Shown one piece after another: positions 22,411-34,117 of a stretch of DNA of 64,000 bases. A program made the translations under genes and the position numbers. The notes beneath the pieces are model-generated. The model searched no databases, had not been told where the DNA came from, and was given only the letters and a program-made list of their open reading frames with translations. Source of the DNA: Scilla litardierei (Eukaryota; Streptophyta; Magnoliopsida; Asparagales; Asparagaceae); NCBI GenBank assembly GCA_030789695.1, contig CM061132.1:158888817-158952816 (forward strand), written 5' to 3'. How positions within the stretch are numbered: the first letter of the stretch is position 1; each line of letters starts with the position of its first letter.

Positions 22411-23578
22411 GTCGGCCGTAAGCCGAGGGGCAACTCCCCTCGCAACCGAACGAACGAATCAGTCGAAGGGCCGAGGCAACTCCCCCGGTTGGCCGAATCG
22501 CTCCTCCGTCGGCCGTAGGTCAAGGGGCGACTCCCCTCGCAACCGAACAAACGAATCGATCGAAGGGCCGGGGTCAACTCCTCCGGTTGGCCGACTCACT
22601 TCTCCGTCGGCAGTAAGTCGAGGGGCGACTCCCCTCGCAACCGAACGAATGAATTGGTCGAAGGGCTGGGGGCAACTCCCCCGGTTGGTCGACTCACTTC
22701 TCCGTCGGCCGTAAATCGAGGGGCGACTCCCCTCGCAACTGAACGAACGAATCGGTCGAAGGGCCGGGGGCAACTCCCCCGGTTGGCCGACTCACTTCTC
22801 CGTCGGCCGTAAATCGAGGGGCGACTCCCCTCGCAACTGAACGAACGAATCGGTCGAAGGGCCGGGGGCAACTCCCCCGGTTGGCCGACTCACTTCTTCG
22901 TCGGCCGTAAGTCGAGGGGCGGCTCCCCTCGCAACCGAACGAACGAATCAGTCGAAGTGATGGGGGCAGCTCCCCCGGTTGGCCGACTCACTTCTCCGTC
23001 GGCTGTAAGTCGAGGGGCGACTCCCCTCGCAACCGAACGAACGAATCGGTCGAAGGGCCGGGGGCAACTTCCCTGGTTGGCCGACTCACTTTTTCGTCGG
23101 CCGAAAGTTGAGGGGCAGCTCCCCTCGCAACCGAACGAACGGATCGGTTGTTAGGCTGGGGGTAACTCCCCCAGCAGGCCGATCATCCGGTTGGCTGTAA
23201 GGCCGGGAATAGCTCCCCAAGCAGGCCAATCGACCCGTCGATTATAAGGCTGGGGGCGACTCCCTCAGCGGACCGACCAGATCAAATGTAAGGCTGGGGC
23301 AACTCCCCCAGCTGGCTGATCACTCGATTGACCATAAGACTGAGTGGTAGCTCCCTCAGCAGGCCAATCGACCCACCGACCATAAGGCTGGGGGCAACTC
23401 CCCTAACTAGTCGACCCACTCCGACATCGGCTGTAAGTCGAGGGGCAACCTCCCCGCCACCGAACGAACGAGATCAGCCGTAAGACTGGGGGCAGCACCC
23501 CCAGCTGGCCGACCAAACTCCTTTGTCGGTCGTAAGTCGAGGGGCGACTCCCCTCGCAACCGAACGAATCTCGGACCA
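22411..23578 (+). repeat. 98-bp hairpin minisatellite of Tat-L
   Basis: Tandem repeat with a 98-bp period measured between 22707 and 22805. Each unit holds two perfect GC-rich stem-loops: GAGGGG-CGACT-CCCCTC, and CCGGGGG-CAACT-CCCCCGG. Units are regular to about 23150 and then drift. The unit includes GTAAGTCGAGGGG, close to the word in the 57-bp repeat at 42517, so the two arrays are related. Hypervariable tandem repeats before the 3' LTR are known for Tat-type elements. Confidence 0.85.
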
Positions 23579-23690
23579 ATGATCTATCGTCACTAGCCAA
23601 CTCCGCAAGACGGACCAATTTTACAGATAGAGTAACTTCTCCCCCATTATACTACATCTCCCGACCTCCACCTCGACGACGGTAGAGCTC

Positions 23691-23706
23691 AGAAGATGGG
23701 GGAAAT
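23691..23706 (+). other. Polypurine tract of Tat-L
   Basis: AGAAGATGGGGGAAAT directly precedes the LTR start TGATAGGAC. This fits the plus-strand priming site of an element lying to the left. Confidence 0.7.
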
Positions 23707-24655
23707 TGATAGGACTATTTTGACCGGGCCCGGAAGAGCCAAGTCAACTACGACCAGTCAATCGGCCTACTAGGGCCTTGGGCTTCGGCCCAAAGATCTT
23801 ACGGACGGGTCGTACTTCTCCATCCAAGATGAATGCCCAACAGACTGCCCACTTCTATAATGGAGGAAATAATGGCCCAGCTTAATGGCCATCACTCTCC
23901 ACCAATTACGGCTCGACTTAATGGCCATCACTCCCCAGCCATTATGGCCCGCCAATCATGGCAATCACTCATGGCATTCATCACATCATTAAACGGGCAC
24001 AATTAAGGGGGTCACCACTTCCCCATTTGCACGTCCCCATGAATGCCGGCCATGACATCACATCATGGCACATTATGAGGAGGATGGGCCTATATGAGGA
24101 GATGGGGTGGCGTCATCCAAAGGGGCCGGATCTTCACGATCTACAACGGAGGTATCCCAAACTCACTCTTACACCTTCTTCCGCCTTTACATATTCCTCC
24201 TCCATGGCTCAGCTCGAGGATCGGTTCTTGGTCTCTCCGTGACCCAAGCCCGATCCCGTCGAGCATCCCTAAGACCAGATCTGACTTTGGCATTGGAGGG
24301 GAATCGGTCGGAACCAAGGTCCGACCCCCTGACGAGCTCTCTCGTCTATTCAGGACCAGGAGATCCAGCGACGCCGAGGCTACCCCTCAGCGTCCTCCCA
24401 ACCGGAGCCAAGCGCCCTTGTCCTCGAGTCAGCTCATCTCCACTACCAGGAGGCAACGATCTGCCGAGACTACCCCTCGGCGGGCCGACGCAAAGATCAG
24501 CGCGTCCCTCACCACAACCGATCCCGGAGGTTGTCATCCCACCAAGGCTACCCCTCGGCCTGCCGAAGAACGGAGCCTCGCCTTCCTGCTCAAGCGAACG
24601 CGCCATCGGCCGACCCCGCGGCTCATCTCCGTCTCACGTGTCAGCCACGACAACA
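23707..24655 (+). repeat. 3' LTR of Tat-L (probable)
   Basis: It starts TGATAGGACT after the PPT, has a TATA box (CCTATATG, 24089-24096) and carries the CTGACTTTGGCATTGGAGGG word of Tat LTRs (about 24270-24300). The right end at ...GACAACA is a guess. No target duplication could be matched because the element's 5' end is not seen. Confidence 0.55.
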
Positions 24656-27418
24656 CTGGGGTCCCGTGTGTCCCCTTTGACCGCGTTGACCCCTCACCCT
24701 CCGGGCCTCCATACTATCGATTTGCGGGTGAAAAAAACACCCGTAAACAGGGCTTTACTTATTTAACCAAACTTAATTACCTTAACTAACTTACCCTTCA
24801 CCTACTCTCCTAATCACCTAACTTGCCCGTTAACACCCCCCTCATCTACCCCCTCATCTACCCCCACCCACAGCTAACGAATCACCTACCCTCTTCATTT
24901 TTAATTTCTAACCTATATAATACCCTGTTTTCTTCTCCCCTCATGGGATCACACAACACCCAGGAGCCTAGGCAACCCAAACCCCCGCCCTCATTTTCGC
25001 TGTCACCTCCATTTCTCTCTCTTTCTCACAGAGTCTCTTACCCTCTAACTCTCTCTTACTCTCCATCTCTCTTACTCTCCCTCTCTCTCGCCCCCGATGG
25101 GTTGAACATCGACGCCACTTGCTCCGGGGACCTCCGACGAGTCGCCTCCGAGCTTCGCCATCTCCCCGCCATCGACCTCTATCCCCGAGCCCGCCTGTGT
25201 ACACGAAGCAATGCCTCCACCGTCGTACGCCACAGCAGCGCCTGACGGAGACCGCGCACGTCGAGCTCCTTCGACGTCTTCCTCTCTTCTTCGAAGCCTC
25301 TGCTCCGTCCACGGACTCCGACCGTCCACAAGCTCGCTCCGCCCTTGCTTCGCTGTAGTCGCCAAAGAAGCCCACGAACGCCACCGCCAAGCTGCTCCTC
25401 TCTTCGTCGTCACGGGCCCCGCCGACCTTCGTTGGTCGCCGCCGTCTTGTTGGGCGACGTTGCCGCCCCCTTCCAACTATCCCTGCTTCCATCGCCCGCT
25501 CCTCTCTTCACTGCCGCTTCACTGCCATCGGAGCACCCCCCATGCAACTTACGAGAGAACGAAGGGATAAGGGTTTAATACGTATACGAATACGTATTTT
25601 GCAAGTATTAATATTTAAATAATATGGGTTTATGGTTTTAAATTCGGAATAAATAATATATGGACAAGAAAAATGTGAAGCTAGCTCCAGAAAATCAGAA
25701 ATAACATTCTGGACCCAATGGCACTAGTTTCATCTCAATTGGATGCTTAGGTTTTCTAGAATTAATTTTTAAGCCTAATTTTAAATTCATTACTTTCTGT
25801 TAAAAATACGTAACTCCTTATTTTCACCTACACTCATACATGATAAAAATATATGTAATGGTACTCTTCGAGAAGGTCATTTTGACAGCTCATTTGCAAC
25901 TTTCCGACTAGTTTTGCATCCAGAATAAATGTTTGAATAAATACGTTACTTAATTAAAATTAGTTTTTTAAATTGTTTTTGAGCTTTTAAAAATTATAAA
26001 AATTAACAGAGACTTCTGAAAAATATTCCTTCTTGCAGTAAAATTATTTTCATCATATATAGCCTATAGAAAAATTTAGAACGCTTTCTGACAACGTTTC
26101 AATCAGTTTTAAAATCAAAACGATCAAGTTTAATAAATAGAAAATAGTGTGTGCTTTAACCAACTGTTTCTTGTGTTTGCAGGTACCAATCCTCGTGCAC
26201 CAGCTTCTCTAGCTTCAACCTCATCTTACCACGACGAGCTCGAAATTAGTAAGTCACGACATATTCTAAACTTAGAAAACTAGTTTACTGTGCTCGTATG
26301 AACCGTTGACACTCCTATAGCCTCGAACTGCTATTTGACTTGAACGGAACAAGAGATCTAACCTAGTATGAAAGTAATCTACCAAAGATTACTTTGCTAA
26401 CTTTCAACTTTGATGGTTGTAGCACGAAACTACCAACTTGGGTAAATTGTGTGCTAAACCACATTATCACGTGCTCGAAGCACGGAAGTAACAGTTAATG
26501 GTGTTGGACTTGTCTTTATCCTACTTTCTGGTTTTCAATAAGAAAGTCAACCAATTGACTTGGTTCGACTAGCAACATGTGGAATATCGTATGGAATATC
26601 GTATGGAACATCATGTGGAACATCCTGTAAAGAACTTGCACTTGACACATCACCGGGGTATTGGGGTAACTCATAGTTAGAGAAAGTACGGGAGTGACTA
26701 GAGTTCGATCTTACCGTACTGCTGCCTGAGTTTTGGCATTAGTTCCTGCTGCCTGAGTTTCGGCAAAAAAAGTTACATGTCATGCTGCTTGGGTTTCGGC
26801 ATTCGTCTGGGTAGCACCCAGGCAAGAGATGGACTGAACGGTCACATATTGTACTCTCCTACTTGAGTCACGTAGTTCTAGTGTAGCTTGCACAGTTACT
26901 TTCTTTACAGTACCTGCACTTTACTTTCTACACTTATACAGTCACCGTACTTTTACTTGTCGTACTTTTAGCTACAGCAGTAGCCTGTTACACCTACACG
27001 TTACTTTCTACACTTGTACAGACACAGTACTTTACTTTTAATTTGGTCCGCTTGTACGTAGTTACCTTTGTCATACTTGTACAGTACTTCTTTTTATTTA
27101 TTTAGAATTGTTGTGACTTACATACGGTTCCATCTCCGTGGCACCGCAGACGACGTACATATGGAGGCAGATGCTCTTGAGTTGATAGCGGCAGAGTTCA
27201 ACCCTGAGACCGCAGCTCTCAGTTTAACTTTTGCTATGTACTTTCTTTCTTTCATGTATCATTGTTGGAACATTTGTACAGTATGGATTGTAATAATTGG
27301 ACACTATTTGGGTATTTTTGTACATCTCTGCATCGTGGCTATTTTGGTTTTACTGGTTAACAGCAGGACCTGCGCAAATATCAAATAAGTAACGGGCCCC
27401 CGAGAGCAGGTCGTTACA
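24656..27418 (+). repeat. Tekay/Del-like solo LTR C (left end uncertain)
   Basis: Long noncoding block ending GGTCGTTACA. It has a TATA box (24913-24920) and a CT-rich leader, AT-rich body, and a TTTGCAGGTACC word about 1.2 kb before the end. The end sequence and layout match solo LTRs A and B. No internal coding region or PPT is attached, so it is probably a solo LTR. The left border may lie anywhere between about 24656 and 24740. GC-rich open frames at 24.97-25.58 kb look like leader sequence, not genes. Confidence 0.5.
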
Positions 27419-27901
27419 GACCCAAGAGGTCTATAAAAACCGTAAGGTTCCAATTCTCAAGGTACGAGATCTAAGACATAGACTCTACTCTTTCACTTGA
27501 TATTTCTTACAATATAGAGCTTGCGACGTTAGATCTGAGACAAACCTTCATAGGTCGATCTCAACTACTCCAAGCTCCCTCTCGTCCTTAAGTTCCCATA
27601 CTAACTTAAGCATCAGAGGGGATTTGGGTCGGGACCCAGATCCAACCCCACTAACGTGTCTCTATGGTGTAGATCGACGAGTCGTCATCCTCCCCGAGGG
27701 TCGCTTCCGAGCTCCCAACCTCGAACGGTCAACGTACAAGCTGCTTGAGGGTCGATCGAGTACCCTATCTCAATCAACATCCATCATCCGACCCTGGTTC
27801 TTCCAACAGAGGGTCCCATCTCACTCGCTGATGAGGCTCCGACTCGGTACGAAGGGTCTAAGTCAGCTTGACAACTGTCTCAGTCATTTTTGGCCTTAAC
27901 A
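27419..27901 (+). repeat. 3' part of the 5' LTR of Tat-R
   Basis: It contains a TATA box (CTATAAAA, 27431-27438), the CTAACTTAAGCATCAGAGGG word of Tat LTRs, and ends CTTAACA directly before a primer site. The LTR part upstream of about 27419 is missing or hidden behind solo LTR C. It is homologous to the same part of 23707-24655 but clearly diverged, so it is a different element. Confidence 0.65.
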
Positions 27902-27904
27902 GTT

Positions 27905-27920
27905 TGGCACCGTCTGTGGA
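27905..27920 (+). other. Primer binding site of Tat-R
   Basis: TGGCACCGTCTGTGGA immediately follows the LTR end. It matches the TGGCGCCGTCTGTGG motif seen after 5' LTRs of Tat-type elements. The primer tRNA is not certain. Confidence 0.65.
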
Positions 27921-27922
27921 AA

Positions 27923-28140
27923 ATGTTAACCAGCTCGACATCCCGAAGCCAACAAAAAATTATGTCAGCTAGACCCATCAATACCGAACCGATCGAAGGT
28001 CCAAAGGAGAATCAAAAGGCGAATAGCGTCGAGGTAGAGGACACCGCAGATTCCACCTCACAGTCGAAACGACCAGCGAGGGCTACCAAGGAGCATAAAG
28101 TGACCCGGAAGGAATTCACCCAACTTTCGGATCGGGTCGA
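27923..28140 (+). pseudogene. Tat-R gag, N-terminal part
   Basis: Open frame from ATG 27923, with the low-complexity charged N-terminus usual in Tat Gag, ending KEFTQLSDRVD where solo LTR A is inserted. The reading continues after the LTR at 40840 (VDKSLGDLATL). The GTCGA target duplication encodes part of the last Val-Asp. Confidence 0.7.
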
Positions 28141-29053
28141 TGTAATGGCATAGAGTGCCATATACATAGGGCCTATGCTTTTGTGTGAATATAGAGTGTA
28201 TATCTGTGCACTATGTATTGTGTATCTGCTTGTATATAAGGGAGTACATATTTGCGTGTGCTTTTTGTGGTTGATCGTGCATGTAGTGTGTGCAGTAAAC
28301 TATGAAGTGGTATAGTAATATTATATGATAGTGAGGAGTAGTGGTAGTAATTAGACTCATTATCAGTGTTACTAATTGATGCTAATTGTATATTCTTATT
28401 GGTTGCTTGCATGGTTACCCATGGATGTTCGTTGAATACTTATGTGTTAGTAATATAGTGTGTTTATTAATGTGGGTATAGAGTACATGCATGAATGGTG
28501 AGGTGATGCATGGATATGTAATGCATGAATGTGGTTGTCTGATGGTGTGTGTGTGTGTGTATGTGGGTGAATGGGTGTATGGGATTGGTGTAGAGAGGCT
28601 TGTGTGAAAGGGGTTAAGGTTAGTGGCATTCCTGTAATTAATATGAGAGTGTGAGAAGTAATGGCATACTTGTAATTAAGGTTGGGTGGGTGTGTATAGT
28701 GGGAGAGATATTTGAGGAGGATGGCAAACTTGTAAATATGACTTCTTGACCTTTCTAATTTATATGTCATGGCTTAATTTTACAAATTTACCTTTGAAAT
28801 TCTTAGTAAAATCATCACCATTCAAATTCTGAAATTCTTAAGTTTGTATGGTTTTGTGCATTGAGCAATTCTGAAGTTTGTATGGTTTTGTGCATTGAGC
28901 AATTTTGAAGTTTGTATGGTTATGTGCATTGAGCAATTCTGAAGTTTGTATGGTTTTATGCATATAGCTTCTTGACTCTTCTACGTAATTCTTGGCTCTT
29001 CTACTCTTTTCTCCCAAATTCTCCTCGTTTCTAAACTCTTCTAAAAATATCTC

Positions 29054-30646
29054 TGACGTGCGTTTATATTTCATATATTTGCGCACGTTTTCTTCTGTGT
29101 TTTTCCGTATTTTACCGCCGTCTTATATTCGTTTTCTCGTGTTTTCTTGTTTTCTTTCACTTTTCCGTGTTTTTCGTATTTTGCCGGAGTTTACTAGCAT
29201 AGGGGATATAAAACGATGATATCATGAGTCCCCTGAGCAACAGGAGGAGTCACGCGTGATCCAGGGGGGTCAAACGACGAAGATCGCATCTTTCAGCCCC
29301 TCACCCGATCGGTTGGTCACTTCCAACCGATCGGGTGATGCACGCGTGCACCACCCGGACACAAGTTGGAGCGGCCAAGAAGTCACCCGGTCGGTTCAGT
29401 GACCGGTTCAAACGCCCCAACTCTCTGAAATTCTGACGCTGAATGCCAACTGATCGGGTGACTTTCACCTGATCGGTTCACCTGTAGCCGATTCTCCGAA
29501 GCCACGACACGGAGAGATCAACCGACTGGTTCACCCGACGACACGAAGATCCAACCGATCAACTTCAACCTTCAACCGATCGTGCCGTGGTGACCGGGTG
29601 GAATCCTATACTGCGCTGCCGAAGAAACGAAGCAGGTCACCCGATTGGGTGACTTTTCACCCGATCGGGTGATTTCGTATTCTATATATATGACCCCTAG
29701 GTTTTCCAGAAACAAGAGTTGTTATTTTTTGCTGTTTTTTCTCTCTCTTAACGGCTGTAATTTTTCAGATGTTTGTAAGTTTTCCGATCTTTGTCAAACT
29801 TTAATATAGTGTTATTAGCATTGCTCTTACTACTTTTCAATCGCCTGATCATGATTTTTACGGTCGATTTCTATTTAGATCGCTTTTTACTAAATATGTG
29901 TGAGTAGTTCCCAAATCTGGAATTTTGGTGGAAACCCCTTCGTGTGTTCTTCCCGATGCGTCCATAGGTCTAGGAAATCGATAGGGATTAGGAATCTAAT
30001 GGTTACGCTGGGTGTTTTATTGTCATCGGCGGGAAAAAGACCGCCTTTGACCGTTGGGCCAAGGGGGAATAAACTTGGCGGTTGACTCCCTAGCCATAGC
30101 TCACACCCTTAGCGTAGACGTCGAATCCTAGCGCGCGGGAGCAGCATGATGAGACGTTGGGAGTTATCGTTGCGAGCTTAGTGCTCCCGGAGTCGGTCAG
30201 TGTTAATGGACACGGGAGTGCCCACTGACCGAACCCGGCAAGTCCGGCGTATCATCCTGGGCACCGACCGGAATATCGGGCACATGGGACGCCGGTACCA
30301 CTTTCAGATGCAACGTCTCACCATTAGACCCTAATTTCGATCGCTATCCTACCCGTAGGCCGTATTGGTGAGAATCGCACGATAGGGTGGAAACCAAAGT
30401 CCCGGGTTTTTCCTTCATATTGTCTATACCTTGCATTCCATTTACCGTGACAACCCGTCATCCGATCCGGGCTAGCTTGCCCATGGGGTGCATTTGATCC
30501 TCCTTGACACAAGCACATCCACGCCTCCCTGAGTTCGACCCCCAAGCCACACTACAACACCGTGCGCTTGCGGTTACAAATATATAAATCTCACTCCCCC
30601 GATCATATCGTTGCACACATCTAGCACGCATAAGCGGGGGGCGTCA
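29054..30646 (+). repeat. TR-GAG 5' LTR
   Basis: Matches 36755-38342 over its length. It contains the inverted-repeat cluster at 29301-29671, a TATA box CTATATATATG at 29682, and ends GGGGGCGTCA before the primer site. Confidence 0.92.
29301..29671 (+). promoter_or_regulatory. TR-GAG inverted-repeat cluster, 5' LTR copy
   Basis: Repeated arms TCACCCGATCGGTTGG and CCAACCGATCGGGTGA. The first pair is a perfect 16-bp inverted repeat with a six-base spacer. At least eight arms occur before the TATA box at 29682. The core CCGATCGG is itself palindromic and CG-rich. Confidence 0.85.
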
Positions 30647-30653
30647 AGCTTTA

Positions 30654-30671
30654 TGGCGCCGTTGCCAGGGA
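30654..30671 (+). other. Primer binding site of TR-GAG (tRNA-Asp type)
   Basis: TGGCGCCGTTGCCAGGGA lies seven bases inside the LTR. It agrees with the standard plant tRNA-Asp site except for one base. Confidence 0.85.
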
Positions 30672-30846
30672 GGCAACGTGCTTGTTATTTTAGGATTTCA
30701 TGAACCCTAGTGTCTAGCTCTCATCCCTACCTCGCGATAATTTTCACATTCTTCTTTTTCCTTTTTATTTTCTTATTTTTGTTTTTATTTTTTTATCTCG
30801 TCTGTTTCTTTCCCACTTTTCGCTTCACGGGTGTTTGTTGTTTTTC

Positions 30847-31959
30847 ATGCGCAGGAGTTCAAGAAGTCTCGACAACTTGATTCCCGTTGATCCAGAGATA
30901 AACGCCATCCTAAGGCGTTTGGCCGCCGAGAAGCGAAGAAGAGAGGATCCTGAAACCATGGGGGAGAACACCCCGCCTCATAAGTCCCTGCTAGAGTACT
31001 CGATGCCTTCCATCGAGTCCACCTCCGCCATCCGTCCTCCAGCTATTACGGCGCAAAGCTTCGAGCTTAAGCCGTCTTTGGTGACGTGGATCCAGCAGGA
31101 TCAATTTTCGGGTGCACCCATGGAGAGCCCCATTGAGCATTTAGACTCCTTCTTGGAGAAATGTGACACCTTTCGAATAAACGGTGTCACAACTGAGGCG
31201 ATCCGACTGAAGCTGTTCTCCTTCTCTCTGCGAGATAAGGCCAAGATGTGGCTTAGGGGGAAGGACCCGAATACATTCAACACCTGGGAGAAGCTCTCAA
31301 ATGCTTTCCTGACAAAGTTCTTTCCTCCGGGGAAGACCATGAAGATGAGGAGTAAGATCTCCTCCTTCTCCCAGGCCAACCACGAGTCTCTGCACGAAGC
31401 CTGGACCAGATACAAGGAGATGCAGCGAAGATGTCCCCACCATGAGCTCCCCAAGTGGCAGATCATAAATCTGTTCTATAATGGGTTGAGGGACGATTTA
31501 AAATCTTCCATGGACGTCGCAGCTGGAGGGTCCTTTATGTCAAGAAGCGAAGAAGATGTCGGACAGATTCTAGAAAATATGGCATCCAACAATGAGCGGT
31601 GGTGTGACGAAAGAGCCACACCTAGATCTGGGGGCATCCATAGGGTCGAGGATGTCGACAAGTTATCAAGCAAGTTTGACTTGCTGTCGACCCAGATCTC
31701 CGCATTGATGGTAGGCGCCGGTGGCGCCGGTACACAACAGATTGCTGCGGTAGAATCCGAAGTTTTTGGAGAATTCGACGGTGGTGACATCTCACCACCA
31801 TTGGATCAGGCGAGCGCATTATTTTACAATCCTACGGGGAATGCACCTTTTCCACCACAAACCAACTCCAATCCGGCCTACTCTCCTAACAACCGGAATC
31901 ATCCCAACCTTAGTTACTGGGCGCCATATCAGCAGCCGACTCACCAGCAACAACAATAA
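30847..31959 (+). pseudogene. TR-GAG gag
   Basis: The first ATG is at 30847 (MRRSSRSLDN). Residues about 95-240 form the Retrotrans_gag domain (LDSFLEKCDTF, LFSFSLRDKAKMWLRG, FLTKFFPPGKTMKMRS, MQRRCPHHELPKW, NLFYNGLRDDL). The tail is rich in Q, P and N. The TAA at 31957 interrupts a glutamine run (CAA to TAA); the same frame then continues QP- and Q-rich to about 32144. No zinc knuckle is seen, which is common in Athila-like Gags. Gag would build the particle that packages this RNA. Confidence 0.85.
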
Positions 31960-32356
31960 ATATATCAGCCGGCTAGGCCCCAGCAGCAGTTTCAGCAGCA
32001 GCAATTTCAGCAGCAACAACCTCCACAACAATATCAACAATACACTCCAAGGAATCAGCAGCCCATCCAGCAGCAATATGGCCAGCAGAGGACCATCTCT
32101 CCGGTTGAGTCCCTCTTGACTCAATACATCGCTAACCAGAGAAGATAAATCTGAAGCTAGAGATGGGACAGAGAGTCCTCACTGATCAGGTGACCCAGCT
32201 GGGGTTACAAGTGGCGAACCTTCAGAGACCGCAGAATCTATTACCGCCACAGCCTGAGGTGAACCCAAGGGGGTAAATCGGACCTTGGTGCTTACGCATG
32301 AGCATGAGAACGTGTCCGCCATCGTCTTGAGGAGCGGACCGTAAATACCCACGAGA
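31960..32356 (+). pseudogene. TR-GAG gag-protease linker, decayed
   Basis: Gln-rich coding continues from gag to about 32144. After it are several stops and at least one frameshift. The words NLVLTHEHENVSAIVLRSG (about 32274-32340) match the linker that normally runs into the protease part. The protease frame differs from the gag frame. Confidence 0.6.
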
Positions 32357-33574
32357 GTGCCCCCCAAAGGACCGGAAGCACCATTGGTCGTGGGACGACC
32401 AATTGAGAAATTAAATGATGACGGTGCTTCGTCACCAAAGCCAACTACTCCGGAGGGAGTTCATAGAGAGGAGAAAAAAAAGGATGAGGAAGGGAACCTC
32501 AGAGTATTCAAGCCCGTTGTGCCTTTTCCTCAACGGCTTGCCCAAGACAAGATTGATGAGAAGTATGGAAAATTCTTTGCCATGGTGAAAGATCTGAGCT
32601 TACAAATCCCCTTCCTCGAGGCCATCGAGACAATTCCCTCATATGCCAAATTTCTAAAGGACTTGGTGACACGAGGATCCAGAAAGGAGAAGGTTGTATT
32701 AACGGCGGAGTGCAGCGCCCTCATTCAGCGTGCAAATCTGCCCAAGCTCAAAGACCCAGGAAGTTTCTCCATCCCTTGCTCTATTGGGAAAGTGCAAATC
32801 CAGAGGGCGCTCGTTGATCTAGGAGCGAGCGTTAGCTTAATGCCCCTATTGCTGTACAAGAGAATAGGGATGAGAGACTTGGAGCCCACCGGCATGACAT
32901 TACAACTTGCTGACCGTTCGGTCAAATACCCGGTGGGAGTAGTAGACGACCTCCCCGTTGATGTGAGAGGAGTACAAGTACCGGTTGATTTTGTGGTGAT
33001 GGACATGCCGGAAGATAAGCACACCCCTATTATCCTTGGACGGCCCTTTATGGCAACCGCCAGAGTTTTGATAGACGTGAAGAATGGGAAGCTTTCCCTC
33101 AACGTCGGCCAAGAAAAAGTCGAATTTGACTTGGGGTTGTCGATGAAGTACCCCAATCCTCCGGATGATCCTAGTATTAATGCGCTGGAGCTGGAAGAAG
33201 AGAGAGCTGTAGAGGCAAGCTCTTGGGAAATTCTCTCGAGAAACCCCCCCGACCACTTGGGAGACCATGGAGAGCAAGTTGGCTCACCAAAGAAAAAATT
33301 TGCTGATGAGGCGGTCGCCCGACATGTGATCCCTCCCGGATTCCCAAAAGCTCATTCTATGAGGAGAAAAGGCAAAGAGCCCATGGGGCTCGCCGGGGAT
33401 GAGGTCCGAATCCTCAAACGAGTGGCGGTGGACACCAATATGAAGGAGAAGCCCCCGGACCCCGTTGACCAAGGGAGAGTGGTCGAGCAAGTTCTCTTGT
33501 CGCCACCGACTGCAACAAAGGGAGAAGCTGAAACGATGCCAAACTTTGGGCATCACCCGTATCGCCCACCTTGA
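32357..33574 (+). pseudogene. TR-GAG protease ORF
   Basis: Open for 405 codons with no ATG near its start; the frame opens after a TAA at about 32341, so it was part of a longer Gag-Pro. The retropepsin has ALVDLGASVSLMPL (active-site Asp), LADRSVKYPVGVVDDLP and TPIILGRPFMATARVLID. After the protease the sequence is a charged tail (about residues 265-405) and ends without any RT or integrase motif. The open frame across the joined tail suggests that the pol deletion is old and that this form may have been selected or copied as a family. Confidence 0.8.
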
Positions 33575-33771
33575 ACATCATCAACGGGCGTCGAGCTAAC
33601 GACGTTAAACAAAATCGCTTCATGGGAGGCAACCCATGCTCTAAACCCTTTGTTTCCATTTTTAGAATTATCTTTAACTTTGTTTTATCTATTTTTAATA
33701 AATAAATCTAGCCGCAAGAACTTCTGTTGAGGGACTAAGGCCGTTTGTGCACTTTTACAGAAAACAAGGCC

Positions 33772-34117
33772 CCAACCGATCGGTTGATAACTCACCCGAT
33801 CGGTTGGGATGTATCAGCTGCCGACCGTATCAGTCACTCAACGAACCGATCGGGTGAAGCCAGCCGAGATCGGGTGATGGTCCGGGTAAACTGGGCTGAA
33901 TTCTCGGGAATTTTTGGGAAATGATCAACCGATCGGTTGATACGCAGAGCAATCGGGTGAAAGACCGGGTGAGCTGTACCAAACTCTCGGAAAATTTGTG
34001 AAGCGGCGAACCGATCGGGTGACATTCACCCGATCGGGTCGCCTGTAGCCGACTTTCAGCAAAAATTTCGACCTAAAAGTCAACCGATCGGGGGACAACT
34101 CACCCGATCGGGTCGAC
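33772..34117 (+). promoter_or_regulatory. TR-GAG inverted-repeat cluster, internal copy
   Basis: Seven or more CCGATCGG-centred arms (CAACCGATCGGTTGA, CACCCGATCGGGT) with the same style and spacing as in the LTRs, placed after the protease ORF. The sequence between arms is not LTR-derived as far as I can see. It ends eight bases before the TATA box at 34126. Confidence 0.85.

Noticed and set aside
22112..22871. ORFs through the 98-bp repeat on both strands
   Set aside because: They are periodic translations of the minisatellite (98 bp is not a multiple of three), without a domain.
24968..25578. Several GC-rich ORFs on both strands
   Set aside because: They overlap one another on both strands, have no domain, and lie in the leader-like part of solo LTR C.
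27068..27388. 106-codon ORF with hydrophobic segments
   Set aside because: It lies inside the end of solo LTR C, starts without context, and has no homologue that I recognise.
30324..30545. 73-codon ORF in the TR-GAG LTR (also 38021-38248)
   Set aside because: Antisense LTR sequence repeated because the LTR is repeated; frames differ between the copies by indels.
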